A stretch of 38,927 nucleotides of DNA from Prosthecobacter debontii (GCA_945862245.1 CAMAXN010000021.1:1-38927), one strand, 5' to 3'. Shown: positions 28,592 through 38,150, counted from the first letter of the stretch. Notes: a model not told the origin generated them from the sequence alone. Translations and numbers: made by a program.

Positions 28592-29509
28592 CTAGGGCTT
28601 GGGATTGAGGCTTCTTCCGAACTCTTTCCATAACAGGCGGGTGATATGGGAGCCCATGGCTGCAGACGGATCGTCGAGTACTTCGGGTGCAGGGTTGTAG
28701 GAAGTGGTTTTCGAGAGGTGACCCCGGACAAGGTTGAAATAGTTTTTTAAAAGGTCGTTGCGGAGTTTTTTTTGGTCATCGGTGGTGAATGAGAGGACAT
28801 CGGTGGAGGGAGCGTCCTCCCCGGGACCGGCGATCCAGAGGGCGACGGGCGTGGGCGAATCGGTGTTCTGGATCATGCGACCGATATGAAGTTCGTGGGT
28901 GAACCTGACGATGCCAGAGGAGGAGGTATTCATTTCGTGGATCACTTCCGCGATGATGTCAGGCAGGACTTGCGCAAACTTTTCTCCGGTGCCGATGTGT
29001 ATGACCGCTTGGGCGGCGGATTCGGGATCATTGTTCCAATTGGGCAAGGTGGGCTTGAGGCGGCGAATTGAGGAGACCGCGGACTGGATTTGCTCGGGAT
29101 TGGATTCCGATAGATCAAGGATGCGTTCATATGCCAGAAAGGCGCGTTGGAAAGCCCCTGCCCTTTCGAGTGCGGCGGCAAGAGCGAATAGTTTCGCTGA
29201 ACCCTCAGGCGCACGATCCGAGTAGGTGTCCAGCACGGGCGGCGATGTGATATCGTCGAGAGCGGTGGGACTAACTTGGGCGGTCGTATCTTGAATGGTA
29301 ATATTTTCCTCGGGTATCGGAACCTTTATGGAGATCGCATTATCTTCCGGCCGTGAGGCGGGCAGGGAGGCAAGGGCTTCTTCGCGGATTTTGCAGAGCG
29401 CCGCTGCGGAGGGAGGGGTTAGGAAATCCATTTTGCGCGTAGCCGCCCACCAAACTAGCAAAACGGTGGGTAGACAGAGCAGGATCGCGGCATAGAGCGG
29501 AATACGCAT
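28592..29509 (-). CDS. Membrane-anchored protein of unknown function with TPR-like helices
   Basis: This 305-residue protein has an N-terminal transmembrane helix (about residues 4-22), a Pro/Thr-rich stretch to about residue 95, then a helical segment (LFALAAALERAGAFQRAFLAYERILDL is split across about residues 107-133) that looks like one or two TPR-type hairpins. The C-terminal half has no motif I recognise. It probably faces the periplasm. A good promoter lies just upstream (29525-29552), behind the rplS terminator, so it and the YdjM-like gene form their own transcription unit. Confidence 0.75.
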   Translation of the reverse strand: MRIPLYAAILLCLPTVLLVWWAATRKMDFLTPPSAAALCKIREEALASLPASRPEDNAISIKVPIPEENITIQDTTAQVSPTALDDITSPPVLDTYSDRAPEGSAKLFALAAALERAGAFQRAFLAYERILDLSESNPEQIQSAVSSIRRLKPTLPNWNNDPESAAQAVIHIGTGEKFAQVLPDIIAEVIHEMNTSSSGIVRFTHELHIGRMIQNTDSPTPVALWIAGPGEDAPSTDVLSFTTDDQKKLRNDLLKNYFNLVRGHLSKTTSYNPAPEVLDDPSAAMGSHITRLLWKEFGRSLNPKP

Positions 29510-29524
29510 GGTTGGATGGAGATG

Positions 29525-29552
29525 AATCTAGAGTGCTGCGGCGAACGGGCAA
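29525..29552 (-). promoter_or_regulatory. Candidate sigma-70-like promoter for the 28592-29509 gene
   Basis: On the - strand, TTGCCC (29547-29552) and TAGATT (29525-29530) are separated by 16 bp, 15 bp ahead of the ATG at 29509. The same TTGCSS-N16-TAGATT layout is seen before the AsmA-like gene at 30712-30739. The site lies just past the rplS terminator, as expected for a new transcription unit. Confidence 0.4.
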
Positions 29553-29560
29553 GGGAACAA

Positions 29561-29597
29561 AGAAAAAACCCCAACGGATTTTAAACCGATGGGGTTT
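29561..29597 (-). terminator. Rho-independent terminator of rplS
   Basis: On the - strand a 12-bp stem (AAACCCCATCGG with CCGTTGGGGTTT, one mismatch, 8-nt loop, 29566-29597) is followed by a T-rich run ending near 29561. It lies 23 bp after the rplS stop. Confidence 0.88.
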
Positions 29598-29619
29598 ACG
29601 AAACGGTTGCGTGAAGGCA

Positions 29620-29964
29620 TTAGCTAGCGCTCTTAACTAGGAGGGCACGCTTGCCCACCCGATCGCGAAGATAATGAAGCTTGGCGCGGCGAACCTTGCC
29701 CTTATTAGTGACCTCAATCTTGGCAATACGCGGGGTGTGAAGCGGAAAAACACGCTCGACTCCCTCGCCGTAGGAAATTTTGCGGACGGTGAAGGCAGAG
29801 TTGATGCCGCTGCCACCTTTGGCGATTACAAGTCCTGCGAAGATCTGGACGCGCTCCTTGCCGCCCTCAACAACCCGGCAATGCACCTTCACGGTGTCGC
29901 CGACATTGAATGATTCAACATCCTCCTTGAGTTGCTCCTGCTCGATTTTCTTGATGATGTCCAT
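29620..29964 (-). CDS. rplS: 50S ribosomal protein L19
   Basis: This 114-residue protein has the standard length and motifs of L19: a helical N-terminus ([13 protein letters not shown]), [20 protein letters not shown], and [19 protein letters not shown]. It sits at the interface of the large and small subunits. In many bacteria rplS ends the rpsP-rimM-trmD operon; here it stands apart, 143 bp downstream of hisI on the same strand and closed by a strong terminator. No Shine-Dalgarno sequence precedes the ATG. Confidence 0.98.
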   Translation of the reverse strand: MDIIKKIEQEQLKEDVESFNVGDTVKVHCRVVEGGKERVQIFAGLVIAKGGSGINSAFTVRKISYGEGVERVFPLHTPRIAKIEVTNKGKVRRAKLHYLRDRVGKRALLVKSAS

Positions 29965-30107
29965 GATCGTGGTGGTAGAAAGTGTGTGGATGGATTCGGC
30001 GCGACCCTCATCGGAACGTGCGGGGCGAGATGGCTAGGGGATGACCACTGCCTTTGCAAGGGTGAAATTCAAAAATAAACGCTGAAATGTAAAAAAGGAT
30101 AAAGCAG

Positions 30108-30563
30108 TCACTTCGTTTTCTTCCCGTAAACTGAGCCGGGATCGAAAGAGAGATCCGGCTGGGTGAACGCGAGCGCGGCGGGGGTGCCGGGAACAATCCG
30201 GCGGTAAAAACAGGAGTTGCGGCCGGTGTGGCAGGCCCCGGCTCCAATCTGCTCGACCATCAGGACTAAAGCGTCTTGGTCGCAATCGGTGCGTATCTCA
30301 ACTATTTTTTGGGTGTGGCCAGAGGTTTTCCCCTTGTGCCAGATTTCCGACCGCGAGCGTGACCAATAGACCGCTTCTCCGAGTTCCAAGGTGAGTTTGA
30401 GCGATTCGGCGTTCATGTAAGCTAGCATCAGCGGCTCCTTCGTGGTGGCGTCGATGGCCATCACGGGAACCAGTCCGTCGGCGTCGAACTTCGGCGCAAA
30501 TTCGCCGGACTCCTCAATGTGGGCTTTGTCTTTGCGGACAGAAAATGAGCCAAATGCAGACAT
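30108..30563 (-). CDS. hisI: Phosphoribosyl-AMP cyclohydrolase
   Basis: This 151-residue protein opens the purine ring of phosphoribosyl-AMP in histidine biosynthesis. The metal-binding motifs are complete: D93-C94-D95-Q-D97, and C111 and C118 in [22 protein letters not shown] is also present. It is the monofunctional form without the HisE pyrophosphohydrolase domain. No other his gene lies nearby, so the pathway genes are scattered in this genome. It is divergent from the AsmA-like gene, with a 183-bp shared upstream region. Confidence 0.97.
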   Translation of the reverse strand: MSAFGSFSVRKDKAHIEESGEFAPKFDADGLVPVMAIDATTKEPLMLAYMNAESLKLTLELGEAVYWSRSRSEIWHKGKTSGHTQKIVEIRTDCDQDALVLMVEQIGAGACHTGRNSCFYRRIVPGTPAALAFTQPDLSFDPGSVYGKKTK

Positions 30564-30711
30564 AGGAAAAAGAATTTAAAGCAAAATATACTGATTTCAA
30601 ACCTCAAGTTTTTGCGACCTAGTTTGACCGTCTATAACTTGAATCGTTTGCCCACCGGCAGTTCAGATGATCCAACCCAATTTATTCTGGGAAGTTGGAT
30701 TTTCTCAGTTC

Positions 30712-30739
30712 TTGCGGTTCCTTTTAAAACGGCTAGATT
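30712..30739 (+). promoter_or_regulatory. Candidate promoter directly before the AsmA-like gene
   Basis: TTGCGG (30712-30717) and TAGATT (30734-30739) are separated by 16 bp. The -10 element ends 7 bp before the ATG at 30747, so the transcript would be leaderless or nearly so. The layout matches the candidate at 29525-29552. Confidence 0.35.
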
Positions 30740-30746
30740 TCAGGGC

Positions 30747-32225
30747 ATGAGTCGACGTGCGCGAAGGAAACGAGGTGGGGCGAAGGAGCCTTGGTTCGGG
30801 AAATTCATGGTGTATCTCGGAATATTCATTCTGCTCGCACTGACGCTCGGATTTGCTGGGCTGCGGGCCTATCTACACAGCGAGGGTTTCCGAAAATTTC
30901 TTTCCGTGGAAGTCAGCAAGGCGGCGAAAGTGATAGGTTCTTTCAACTCTTTCAGATGGGACGGGCTGGCGGTGGAGACGGAAAAATTCGATGCGACTGG
31001 TGAGGGGATGATCGCCTCGCTGAAGGCAGATCAGATTGATACGGATGTCGGTTTCGGGGCGTTGGCCGAAGGAGCGTGGGAGTTGCGGCAAACTAGGATT
31101 TTGCGGGTCGCGTTGGGCTTAGATTTTACGAGGAAAATTGATCCTTCCGGCACTCTGCCATCGGAGGTGTTGAGGCCCGTGAAGAAAAAGCAGTCTGGCT
31201 GGCTGCCGACCGAGGTAAAACTGGATTCGCTTTCGATAGGCGAGCTATCGATCCGTGCGAAAACGCTTGAGGGCGAGGTCGCCGCGCGTGGGATGAAGGT
31301 GCGGCTGGATGCGGCTCCGGCAAAGGGAGCTTACCAATGCGAGATCACGGGAGGAACGATTGACCCAGTGAAGAAATGGCTGCCGAAGATCCGTGTGGAG
31401 AAGGTCACGGGTAATTATTTCGACGGCAATGCCTTCATCACCAGTGCGAAACTCAAGGCGTATTCGGCTGGGCGCGTCAATGGCTTCGGGGAGTGGAGTA
31501 CGAAAATGGGGACATACGCCTTGGAAGGCGATATCGATGGGGTGAAGTGCGATGAAGTCCTCAACGAGAGTTGGGCGCGGCGTCTCACCGGCGATGTTTC
31601 GTCGACCTACTCTGTGAATAACACCTCGGGAAAAATGTTGATGAACGGTGAACTTGAAGTCCGTAACGGAACTCTCACCGCCCTGCCGATGCTCGATGCG
31701 CTGGCGGCCTACGCGGACACCCGTCGTTTTCGTATCCTGCCGCTCAGCGAGTCCCGCACGAAATGGCGCTACTCGGAGGACGGTTTCTTTTTCACGGATT
31801 TTGTAATGGCTAGTGAAGGATTGGTTAGGCTTGAAGGGGATTTTTCGATTAAAGGGCGGGCGATCGACGGGCGCTTCCGGCTCGGTCTGGTGCCAGGTAC
31901 GCTAGCAGGCATACCCGGTGCGGAGACGCACGTTTTCCTGTCCGGAGAGCGCGGTCTGCTGTGGGCGCCGATCCGCATCACAGGCACGCTTGACGATCCC
32001 AAGGAGGATCTCACGGATCGCCTTATCACAGCGGCTGGCATACGCATGTTCGAGCAGATCCCTGAAACTGGCGAGAAAGTTTTGAAATTCACGAAGTCCG
32101 TGCTCGGCGAAAGTCCTTCTGGTTTGATAGAAAAGGGTATCGAAGAGGGTAAGAAGATTATTGAAGAAGGGGATAAAGTGATCGAGGGCGCGGAAGATGT
32201 CATCAAGGGTATTTTCGGTAATTAA
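30747..32225 (+). CDS. AsmA-like protein of unknown function
   Basis: This 492-residue protein has a basic N-terminus (RRARRKRGG), one transmembrane helix (about residues 20-40), and a long beta-rich periplasmic region of the AsmA-like type. The C-terminal part (LEVRNGTLTALPMLDALA and the LEGDFSIKGRAIDGRFRLG stretch) is typical. Such proteins are thought to bridge the periplasm or assist outer-membrane lipid or protein assembly. The end (residues about 455-492) is a run of charged amphipathic units, GIEEGKKIIEEGDKVIEG-like. The frame extends upstream to 30612, but ATG at 30747 gives the proper membrane anchor. It is transcribed away from hisI. Confidence 0.72.
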   Translation: MSRRARRKRGGAKEPWFGKFMVYLGIFILLALTLGFAGLRAYLHSEGFRKFLSVEVSKAAKVIGSFNSFRWDGLAVETEKFDATGEGMIASLKADQIDTDVGFGALAEGAWELRQTRILRVALGLDFTRKIDPSGTLPSEVLRPVKKKQSGWLPTEVKLDSLSIGELSIRAKTLEGEVAARGMKVRLDAAPAKGAYQCEITGGTIDPVKKWLPKIRVEKVTGNYFDGNAFITSAKLKAYSAGRVNGFGEWSTKMGTYALEGDIDGVKCDEVLNESWARRLTGDVSSTYSVNNTSGKMLMNGELEVRNGTLTALPMLDALAAYADTRRFRILPLSESRTKWRYSEDGFFFTDFVMASEGLVRLEGDFSIKGRAIDGRFRLGLVPGTLAGIPGAETHVFLSGERGLLWAPIRITGTLDDPKEDLTDRLITAAGIRMFEQIPETGEKVLKFTKSVLGESPSGLIEKGIEEGKKIIEEGDKVIEGAEDVIKGIFGN

Positions 32226-32356
32226 TTTTGAGAGATACACATGTGCGCGTAGCACCCTGAGAAAAAATTTCTTAATCATTTGCATAGTTGAAATAATAAG
32301 GACGAAGGAGTTTGTTATCATATCCTCCTATCAGTCCAATCTCACACAATAATATT

Positions 32357-33169
32357 ATGAAATCCAAGATCCAGATCATCGTGCTCGCTCTGGCGGGTTT
32401 TGTTATCAACGCCCACGCCGCTACGAAACCGCTCAAGGCGCTGCTCATCACCGGAGGCTGCTGCCACGACTACAAGTCGCAGAAAGACATACTTAAGAAA
32501 GGGATTGAGGCGCGTGCTAACATCATTGTTGACCAGATTCACACCGACAACTCCACCGTCAAGCCCGACCTCCCTATCTACGGAGTACCGGAATATGCGA
32601 AAGGCTACGACATCGTCATCCATGATGAGTGCGCCGCGGGAATCACTGATGTCGCGATCATCGCAGGCGTACTATCACCTCACAAAGCCGGCATGCCGGG
32701 CGTGAACCTGCACTGCGCGATGCACTCATACCGCAGCGGTGATTTCAATAAGCCCGTTGAAGTAGGCGCTGACAACGGCAAGTGGTTCGAATACCTCGGT
32801 CTCCAGTCCACCGGCCACGGCCCGCAGCAACCCATTGACATCATCCACGTGGACAAGGAGCACGCTATCACCAAAGGCGTGGCTAATTGGACAACAGGCA
32901 ATGAGGAACTCTACAACAACATCAAGGTTTTCGATACGGCTCATGTGTTGGCCAAGGGCAAACAGGGCAATCAAGAGACCGTGGTCACTTGGACTAACGA
33001 TTACGACGGCACCAAGGTTTTCAACACTACCATCGGCCATAACAACAGCACCGTGGAAGATCCTCGCTACCTTGACTTGGTGACCCGCGGTCTGCTTTGG
33101 GCTTGCGGTAAGCTCGATGAAAAAGGCGAGGTCGCCGAAGGCTACGCGCCTGCGAAAGCCGCCGAGTAG
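32357..33169 (+). CDS. Secreted ThuA-domain protein
   Basis: This 270-residue protein has a signal peptide (residues 1-20, cut near AHA-A) and a ThuA-like, class I glutamine-amidotransferase-like fold. LLITGGCCHDYKSQKDIL follows the signal, and GVNLHCAMHSYR occurs mid-protein. ThuA proteins are linked to sugar use and are very abundant in Verrucomicrobiota and Planctomycetota, where their biochemical role is often unclear. The frame opens upstream at 32312, but ATG at 32357 gives the signal peptide. It precedes the DUF1549/DUF1553 gene by 23 bp and may share its transcript. Confidence 0.9.
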   Translation: MKSKIQIIVLALAGFVINAHAATKPLKALLITGGCCHDYKSQKDILKKGIEARANIIVDQIHTDNSTVKPDLPIYGVPEYAKGYDIVIHDECAAGITDVAIIAGVLSPHKAGMPGVNLHCAMHSYRSGDFNKPVEVGADNGKWFEYLGLQSTGHGPQQPIDIIHVDKEHAITKGVANWTTGNEELYNNIKVFDTAHVLAKGKQGNQETVVTWTNDYDGTKVFNTTIGHNNSTVEDPRYLDLVTRGLLWACGKLDEKGEVAEGYAPAKAAE

Positions 33170-33192
33170 GCGTCTCGCTCCAACCCTATAGA

Positions 33193-35703
33193 ATGATATC
33201 TAAACATACTCGTTTTAGAAAAATGCCCGGGCGCCTTGTCATTCTTTTTATTTCTCCCCTTACCGCGACCGCGTGGGCGAAGGTCGATTTCAACGAGGAC
33301 GTCCGACCGATCCTGTCCGAGAACTGCTTCTACTGCCACGGCCCCGACGGCAATAAGCGCAAGGCCAAGCTACGCCTCGACGTCCGCGAAGCCGCGTTGG
33401 AGAAAAAAGCCTTCGTGCCCGGCGACGAAGAGGCGAGCGAGCTCATCAAGCGCCTCGCATCCACTGACTCCGACGAGGTCATGCCGCCGCCAGATTCGCA
33501 CCGCACGCTGACCACCGCGCAGAAGGAGACGCTGAAGCGCTGGATCGCCGAGGGCGCAGAATATAAACCTCATTGGGCCTACGTTCCGCCCGTCCGCCCC
33601 GCCTTGCCCAGCAATGGCGCCAAATATCCCATCGACGCCTTCGTGGTTGAGAAGCTCGCACAGGCCAGCCTGAAGCTCTCGCCCGAAGCCCCTAAGGCCA
33701 CGCTGCTTCGCCGGGTTACGCTCGACCTCACAGGCCTGCCGCCCACGCCCGAGGAGACCGCCACCTTCCTCGCGGACCAGAGCCCAGACGCCTACGAGAA
33801 ACAGGTCGAACGCCTGCTGGCCTCTCCACATTACGGTGAACGCATGGTGCTGCCGTGGCTAGACGCTTCGCGTTATGCGGACAGCAACGGCTTCCAACAG
33901 GATGGCGATACGTTCCAGTGGGTCTGGCGCGATTGGCTGGTGAAGTCGCTCAACGCCGATAAGCCTTTTGACCAGCTGAGCACCGAGATGCTGGCCGGTG
34001 ACCTGCTCCCGAACGCAACCCTTGATCAAAAAATCGCCACGGCCTTCAACCGTAATCACATCCTCAACGGCGAAGGCGGCAACATTGCCGAGGAACAGCG
34101 CTTCGTGAGCCTCTTCGACCGCGTCGAGAGTACGACTACCACCTGGCTGGGCCTCACGGTCGCGTGCGCGCAATGCCACGACCACAAATACGACCCCATC
34201 ACGCAGAAGGACTACTACCAGTGGATGGACGCCTTCAACCAAGTGAACGAACGTGGTACCCCGAGCGGCGGCCCCAGCCGCTTCCGACTGGATACCCCGG
34301 TAATGGAAGCACCCACGCCCGAACAGGCTGCCGAACTTGCTAAGCTGCAGGCCAACTTCGATGCGCTGAACAAGGATTTCTCCGCGCATCAGGCCAAGGC
34401 CTTCGAGGCCTGGATTGCCAAGCCGACAAAGGACAAGGGTATGTTGCCCAAAGAACTCGAAGCACTCCTCACGCCGGAGATGAAACGTACGGCGGCCCAG
34501 ACCGAGCAGCTTCGCGATCACTATAACAAGAACGCCTTCGCCGAGGACCGTAAAAAGTTCCCTGCGATTGAGCAGCTCGACCGCGCCAAGCAACTTCTCG
34601 ACGGCTTCCGAGGCAATATCCTCCCCCGCGTGATGGTGATGAGTGACGACCAGCGCCGCGACACCCACATCCTCGATCGCGGTGCTTACCTCTCGAAGAA
34701 GGAGAAGGTCACGTTCGACGCGCCAGGCTTCCTGCCGCCGCTGCCGAAAGACGCCCCGAAGAACCGCCTCGGCCTCGCCCAGTGGCTCTTCCGTCCCGAG
34801 CATCCGCTGACCGCCCGCGTCCAGGTCAATCGCCAGTGGCAACACTTTTTCGGCCACGGCATCGTGCGCACCTCCGAGGACCTCGGCGTGCAGAGCGACC
34901 GCCCGACGCACCCAGCACTGCTCGATTGGCTCGCGGTCGAATTCCGTGAGTCGGGCTGGAAGACCAAGGCCCTCCATCGCCTCATCGTAACGAGCCGGAC
35001 GTACCGGCAATCGAGCCACGTGACCAAGGAGCACCTCCAAAAGGACCCCGAGAACAAACTCCTCGCCCGCGCCCCGCGCCTGCGCCTGCCTTCGCTCCTG
35101 CTCCGTGACGTGGCCCTCAGCTCGAGCGGCCTGCTCAACGCCCAGATAGGCGGCATGCCGGTCTACCCGTATCTCCCCGACAGCCCGTGGGAGAGCCTCG
35201 CGATCACGAGGGAGCGCGACTTCACCTACCCGCAGTCCAAGGGCGCAGACCTTTACCGTCGTTCGCTCTATACCTTCTGGCGGCGCACCATTGCACCGGT
35301 GAACATGTTCGACAGCTCCGCCCGCCAGACCTGCCGCGTGCGCACGGCGGTCACGTCCTCGCCCCTGCACGCGCTCACGATGCTCAACGATCCGACTTGG
35401 GTCGAGGCCGCGCGTGTCCTCGCACAGCGCGTAACTAAAGAACAGTTGACCGATGAGGCCCGTCTGGCCCGCGCCTTTGCCCTCGTGCTCGGTCGCGCCC
35501 CGGCCGGCCCCGAACCGGTCCTGCTCGCCAAGATGCTAGCCAACCAACGCGCAGTCTACGCCGCCGACGCCCCGGCCGCGGCCGCCCTCCTCGCCATTGG
35601 CGAGAGCCAGCGCGACGCCGCGCTCCCCTTCGCCGAGCACGCCGCACTCACCGCGACCTGCCTCGCCCTCTACAACCTCGACCTCGCTGTCACCCGCGAC
35701 TGA
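33193..35703 (+). CDS. Planctomycete-type cytochrome c / DUF1549 / DUF1553 secreted protein
   Basis: This 836-residue protein has a signal peptide (about residues 11-29), then a Planctomycete-type cytochrome c domain with C45-F-Y-C48-H49 and a likely axial Met in EVMPPPDSHR. DUF1549 covers about residues 146-350 and contains a second CxxCH in VACAQCHDHKYDPI. DUF1553 covers about residues 520-790 (NRLGLAQWLF, VNRQWQHFFGHG, SGWKTKALHRLIV, SRTYRQSS). The family is strongly expanded in this superphylum and is usually paired with a DUF1501 protein, as here, 5 bp downstream. The pair is often linked to polysaccharide breakdown, but no reaction is firmly known. Confidence 0.93.
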   Translation: MISKHTRFRKMPGRLVILFISPLTATAWAKVDFNEDVRPILSENCFYCHGPDGNKRKAKLRLDVREAALEKKAFVPGDEEASELIKRLASTDSDEVMPPPDSHRTLTTAQKETLKRWIAEGAEYKPHWAYVPPVRPALPSNGAKYPIDAFVVEKLAQASLKLSPEAPKATLLRRVTLDLTGLPPTPEETATFLADQSPDAYEKQVERLLASPHYGERMVLPWLDASRYADSNGFQQDGDTFQWVWRDWLVKSLNADKPFDQLSTEMLAGDLLPNATLDQKIATAFNRNHILNGEGGNIAEEQRFVSLFDRVESTTTTWLGLTVACAQCHDHKYDPITQKDYYQWMDAFNQVNERGTPSGGPSRFRLDTPVMEAPTPEQAAELAKLQANFDALNKDFSAHQAKAFEAWIAKPTKDKGMLPKELEALLTPEMKRTAAQTEQLRDHYNKNAFAEDRKKFPAIEQLDRAKQLLDGFRGNILPRVMVMSDDQRRDTHILDRGAYLSKKEKVTFDAPGFLPPLPKDAPKNRLGLAQWLFRPEHPLTARVQVNRQWQHFFGHGIVRTSEDLGVQSDRPTHPALLDWLAVEFRESGWKTKALHRLIVTSRTYRQSSHVTKEHLQKDPENKLLARAPRLRLPSLLLRDVALSSSGLLNAQIGGMPVYPYLPDSPWESLAITRERDFTYPQSKGADLYRRSLYTFWRRTIAPVNMFDSSARQTCRVRTAVTSSPLHALTMLNDPTWVEAARVLAQRVTKEQLTDEARLARAFALVLGRAPAGPEPVLLAKMLANQRAVYAADAPAAAALLAIGESQRDAALPFAEHAALTATCLALYNLDLAVTRD

Positions 35704-35708
35704 ACCCC

Positions 35709-37184
35709 ATGGACTTCGAACTCTCTCCTTCCGAATGGCGCGAGCGCCTCACGCGTCGCAGTTTCCTCAGCGCCGGCGTCCAGGGCGTCGGCTCCGTTGC
35801 TCTCGCCGCACTCCTCTCCCGGGACCTCAAGGCCGCCCCGAATCCTATCGGCACGCTACCCGGCTTCCCGCACTTCGCACCTAAAGCAAAGCGCATGATC
35901 TGCCTCTGGCAGGGCGGTGGCCCTTCGCACATCGATCTCTTTGACTACAAGCCGATGCTCGAAAAAATGACGGGGCAGGAGATCCCCGCCAGCGTCCGCG
36001 GTGACACGCGCCTGTCGACGATGTCGAACAGCTACTCGAAGTACAACTGCGTTGGTGCGCTCAAGCCCTTCAAGAAATGGGGTTCCAGCGGTATCGAGAT
36101 GAGTGAGATGCTTCCCTACACTGGTGCGATCGCCGACGAGCTCTGCGTCGTCCGCTCGATGAACACCGAGGCGGTTAATCACGCGCCCGGCGTGACATTC
36201 TTCATGACCGGCTCGCAGATCTCCGGCCGTCCGTCCATGGGCGCTTGGCTGTCGTATGGCCTCGGGACGATGAACGAAGACCTGCCGTCCTACGTGGTGA
36301 TGACTTCTTCCGACGCGGCCAAGACCTGCGGCCAGCTGTTCTTCGAGCACTACTGGTCCAACGGTTTTCTTCCCGGCAAGCACCAAGGCGTGCGCTTCCG
36401 TGGGGTCGGCGACCCGGTGCCGTATGTAGGTAATCCTGCCGGCGTCAGCCGGGAGGCACGCCGCATGATGCTCGACGACATGCAGGCGCTCAACCGCGCG
36501 CACTTTAGCGAAGTTGGCGACCCCGAAATCGATACGCGTATTTCGCAATATGAGATGGCTTTCCGCATGCAGTCGTCCGTGCCCGACCTGCTCGACTTCA
36601 AGAACGAGCCGAAATCGGTCCTTGAGATGTACGGACCCGAGGTCCTCAAGCCTGGTACGTTCGCCAACAATTGCCTCATCGCTCGCCGTCTCGCCGAACG
36701 CGGAGTCCGCTTCACACAACTGATGCATGCAGGCTGGGACCAGCATGGTAACCTCTTCAGCGGCCAGCTGGCTCAACAGTGCCTCGACACCGACCAGGCC
36801 AGTGCGGCACTCGTCAAGGATCTGAAACAACGCGGGATGCTCGATGACACGCTGGTCGTCTGGGGTGGCGAATTCGGTCGCACGCCTTTCGCCCAGATGA
36901 ACAATGGCTTCAACTCTAACCCGACTGGCCGCGACCATTTTGGCCGGGCCTTCTCGTGGTGGCTCGCTGGCGGCGGGATCAAGCCGGGGTACGTCCACGG
37001 CGAGACCGACGAGTTCGGCTGGAATATCACGAAGGACCAGGTCCATGTCCACGACATGCAGGCCACCCTGATGCATCTCTTCGGGATTAATCATGAGGCG
37101 CTGCTCTTCCGCTATCAAGGACGCCAATTCCGCCTGACCGACGTTGAGGGTCACGTGGTGAAGGATATCCTGAAAAAGGCTTGA
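35709..37184 (+). CDS. DUF1501 protein with Tat signal
   Basis: This 491-residue protein starts with a twin-arginine signal (LTRRSFLSAG, R16-R17) and belongs to DUF1501, a family with an alkaline-phosphatase/sulphatase-like fold. Family motifs include WQGGGPSHIDLFDYKP, the NHAPGVTFFMTGSQ stretch, GGEFGRTPF, and GRDHFGRAFSWWLAGGGIKPG near the C-terminus. Tat export suggests folding or metal binding before transport. The gene follows the DUF1549/DUF1553 gene by 5 bp, the standard pairing. The exact substrate is unknown. Confidence 0.94.
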   Translation: MDFELSPSEWRERLTRRSFLSAGVQGVGSVALAALLSRDLKAAPNPIGTLPGFPHFAPKAKRMICLWQGGGPSHIDLFDYKPMLEKMTGQEIPASVRGDTRLSTMSNSYSKYNCVGALKPFKKWGSSGIEMSEMLPYTGAIADELCVVRSMNTEAVNHAPGVTFFMTGSQISGRPSMGAWLSYGLGTMNEDLPSYVVMTSSDAAKTCGQLFFEHYWSNGFLPGKHQGVRFRGVGDPVPYVGNPAGVSREARRMMLDDMQALNRAHFSEVGDPEIDTRISQYEMAFRMQSSVPDLLDFKNEPKSVLEMYGPEVLKPGTFANNCLIARRLAERGVRFTQLMHAGWDQHGNLFSGQLAQQCLDTDQASAALVKDLKQRGMLDDTLVVWGGEFGRTPFAQMNNGFNSNPTGRDHFGRAFSWWLAGGGIKPGYVHGETDEFGWNITKDQVHVHDMQATLMHLFGINHEALLFRYQGRQFRLTDVEGHVVKDILKKA

Positions 37185-37427
37185 TCGTCAAAAAACACAG
37201 GGAAAGATTAGGAATTCAACGCGATTTACCTGAACTGTGGCTATTCGCTTACCTGCCTCTGATTAAACGCTGCTTTGGAGGAATCCGTTTCCCTGATAAA
37301 CGACTTGCCCTTTCCCCTTCTCAGTGCGGCTTTTCAGAGCATTCACAAGCCTAGACGGAAAAGTAAATTTCCTAGTATTTTTTCATTCTTAAAGATCACT
37401 CCTACCGCTGAGTCCGTGCTGCAGAGG

Positions 37428-38150
37428 CTACTTAATTATCTTGAGCTGGATATCTTTGTATTGCACGACCATGCGGGGATCGTGCAGTTGCAGTTGGATC
37501 ATACCCTTTTGCAGCCGCTTATTTTCGGGAAGGTGTTCGGTGAATTCAGAGGCGGGTTTGCCATTGATGAAAAACATAAAGCTATTGCCTTTCACGATGA
37601 GATGCACCGCGTTCCAGCCGTTCTTTGAAATATCGGACTCTGTCACGGCTCCGTCGATCTTGGTCACGGTGGAATTATCATTCACATCGATGACGAGGCG
37701 ATCGCCCCGCAAGCAGGCGTGCTCCTTGCGACCCGGCACATGAAAATCCCAGGCCCCTAAAACCTGCTTCCCACTTCCGACGTCTCCGAGATCCGCATGG
37801 TAGCTCTGAAAATACCGTCGGCCAGTCTCATCCTTGCTCGCCCGCACACTTACGCCACTGTTGCCCTTGCCTGGAAATCGGTAATTCAATTTCAATTCAA
37901 AATCCGCAAGTTCTTTATTCTCATAGACAAGGTATGTGCGCCCTTTATCGCCCTCGCCCACAATAACACCATCCACCGCGGTCCAAGCCTTGGCGGCGGC
38001 CGCCGGCATCTCCTCCCAGCCAGTGAGCGTTTTGCCGTCGAAGATAGCTTTAAAACCATCTTTATCCGCTTTTTTGTCTTCGGCCACTAGAGCGTGGCAT
38101 ACTGCCATTGATAAAATACAGCTTACGCTTGAGAAAAGATTTTTAATCAT
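37428..38150 (-). CDS. Secreted DUF1080 (3-keto-disaccharide hydrolase-like) protein
   Basis: This 240-residue protein has a signal peptide (about residues 1-22) and one DUF1080 domain with a lectin-like beta-sandwich. FKAIFDGKTLTGWE opens the domain, and GNSGVSVRA, GAWDFHVPGR, GWNAVHLIVKGN and FINGKPASEF follow. Some family members act on 3-keto sugars; others may only bind glycans. It converges with the DUF1501 gene and lies 33 bp downstream of the dehydrogenase gene on the same strand, which supports a sugar-use setting. Confidence 0.92.
   Translation of the reverse strand: MIKNLFSSVSCILSMAVCHALVAEDKKADKDGFKAIFDGKTLTGWEEMPAAAAKAWTAVDGVIVGEGDKGRTYLVYENKELADFELKLNYRFPGKGNSGVSVRASKDETGRRYFQSYHADLGDVGSGKQVLGAWDFHVPGRKEHACLRGDRLVIDVNDNSTVTKIDGAVTESDISKNGWNAVHLIVKGNSFMFFINGKPASEFTEHLPENKRLQKGMIQLQLHDPRMVVQYKDIQLKIIK

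Noticed and set aside
33859..35370. A 503-codon open frame on the - strand
   Set aside because: It lies wholly antisense to the DUF1549/DUF1553 gene, whose domains are unmistakable, and has no recognisable motif; it is a by-product of GC-rich codon use.
35856..37154. A 432-codon open frame on the - strand
   Set aside because: Antisense to the DUF1501 gene, with no motif and a composition typical of shadow frames.
37357..37390. Possible terminator (GGAAA/TTTCC stem followed by a T-run) after the DUF1501 gene
   Set aside because: The stem is only 5 bp and AT-rich, too weak to list as a feature.
37275..37628. A 117-codon + strand frame after the DUF1501 gene
   Set aside because: Most of it is antisense to the DUF1080 gene and its sequence has no family features.
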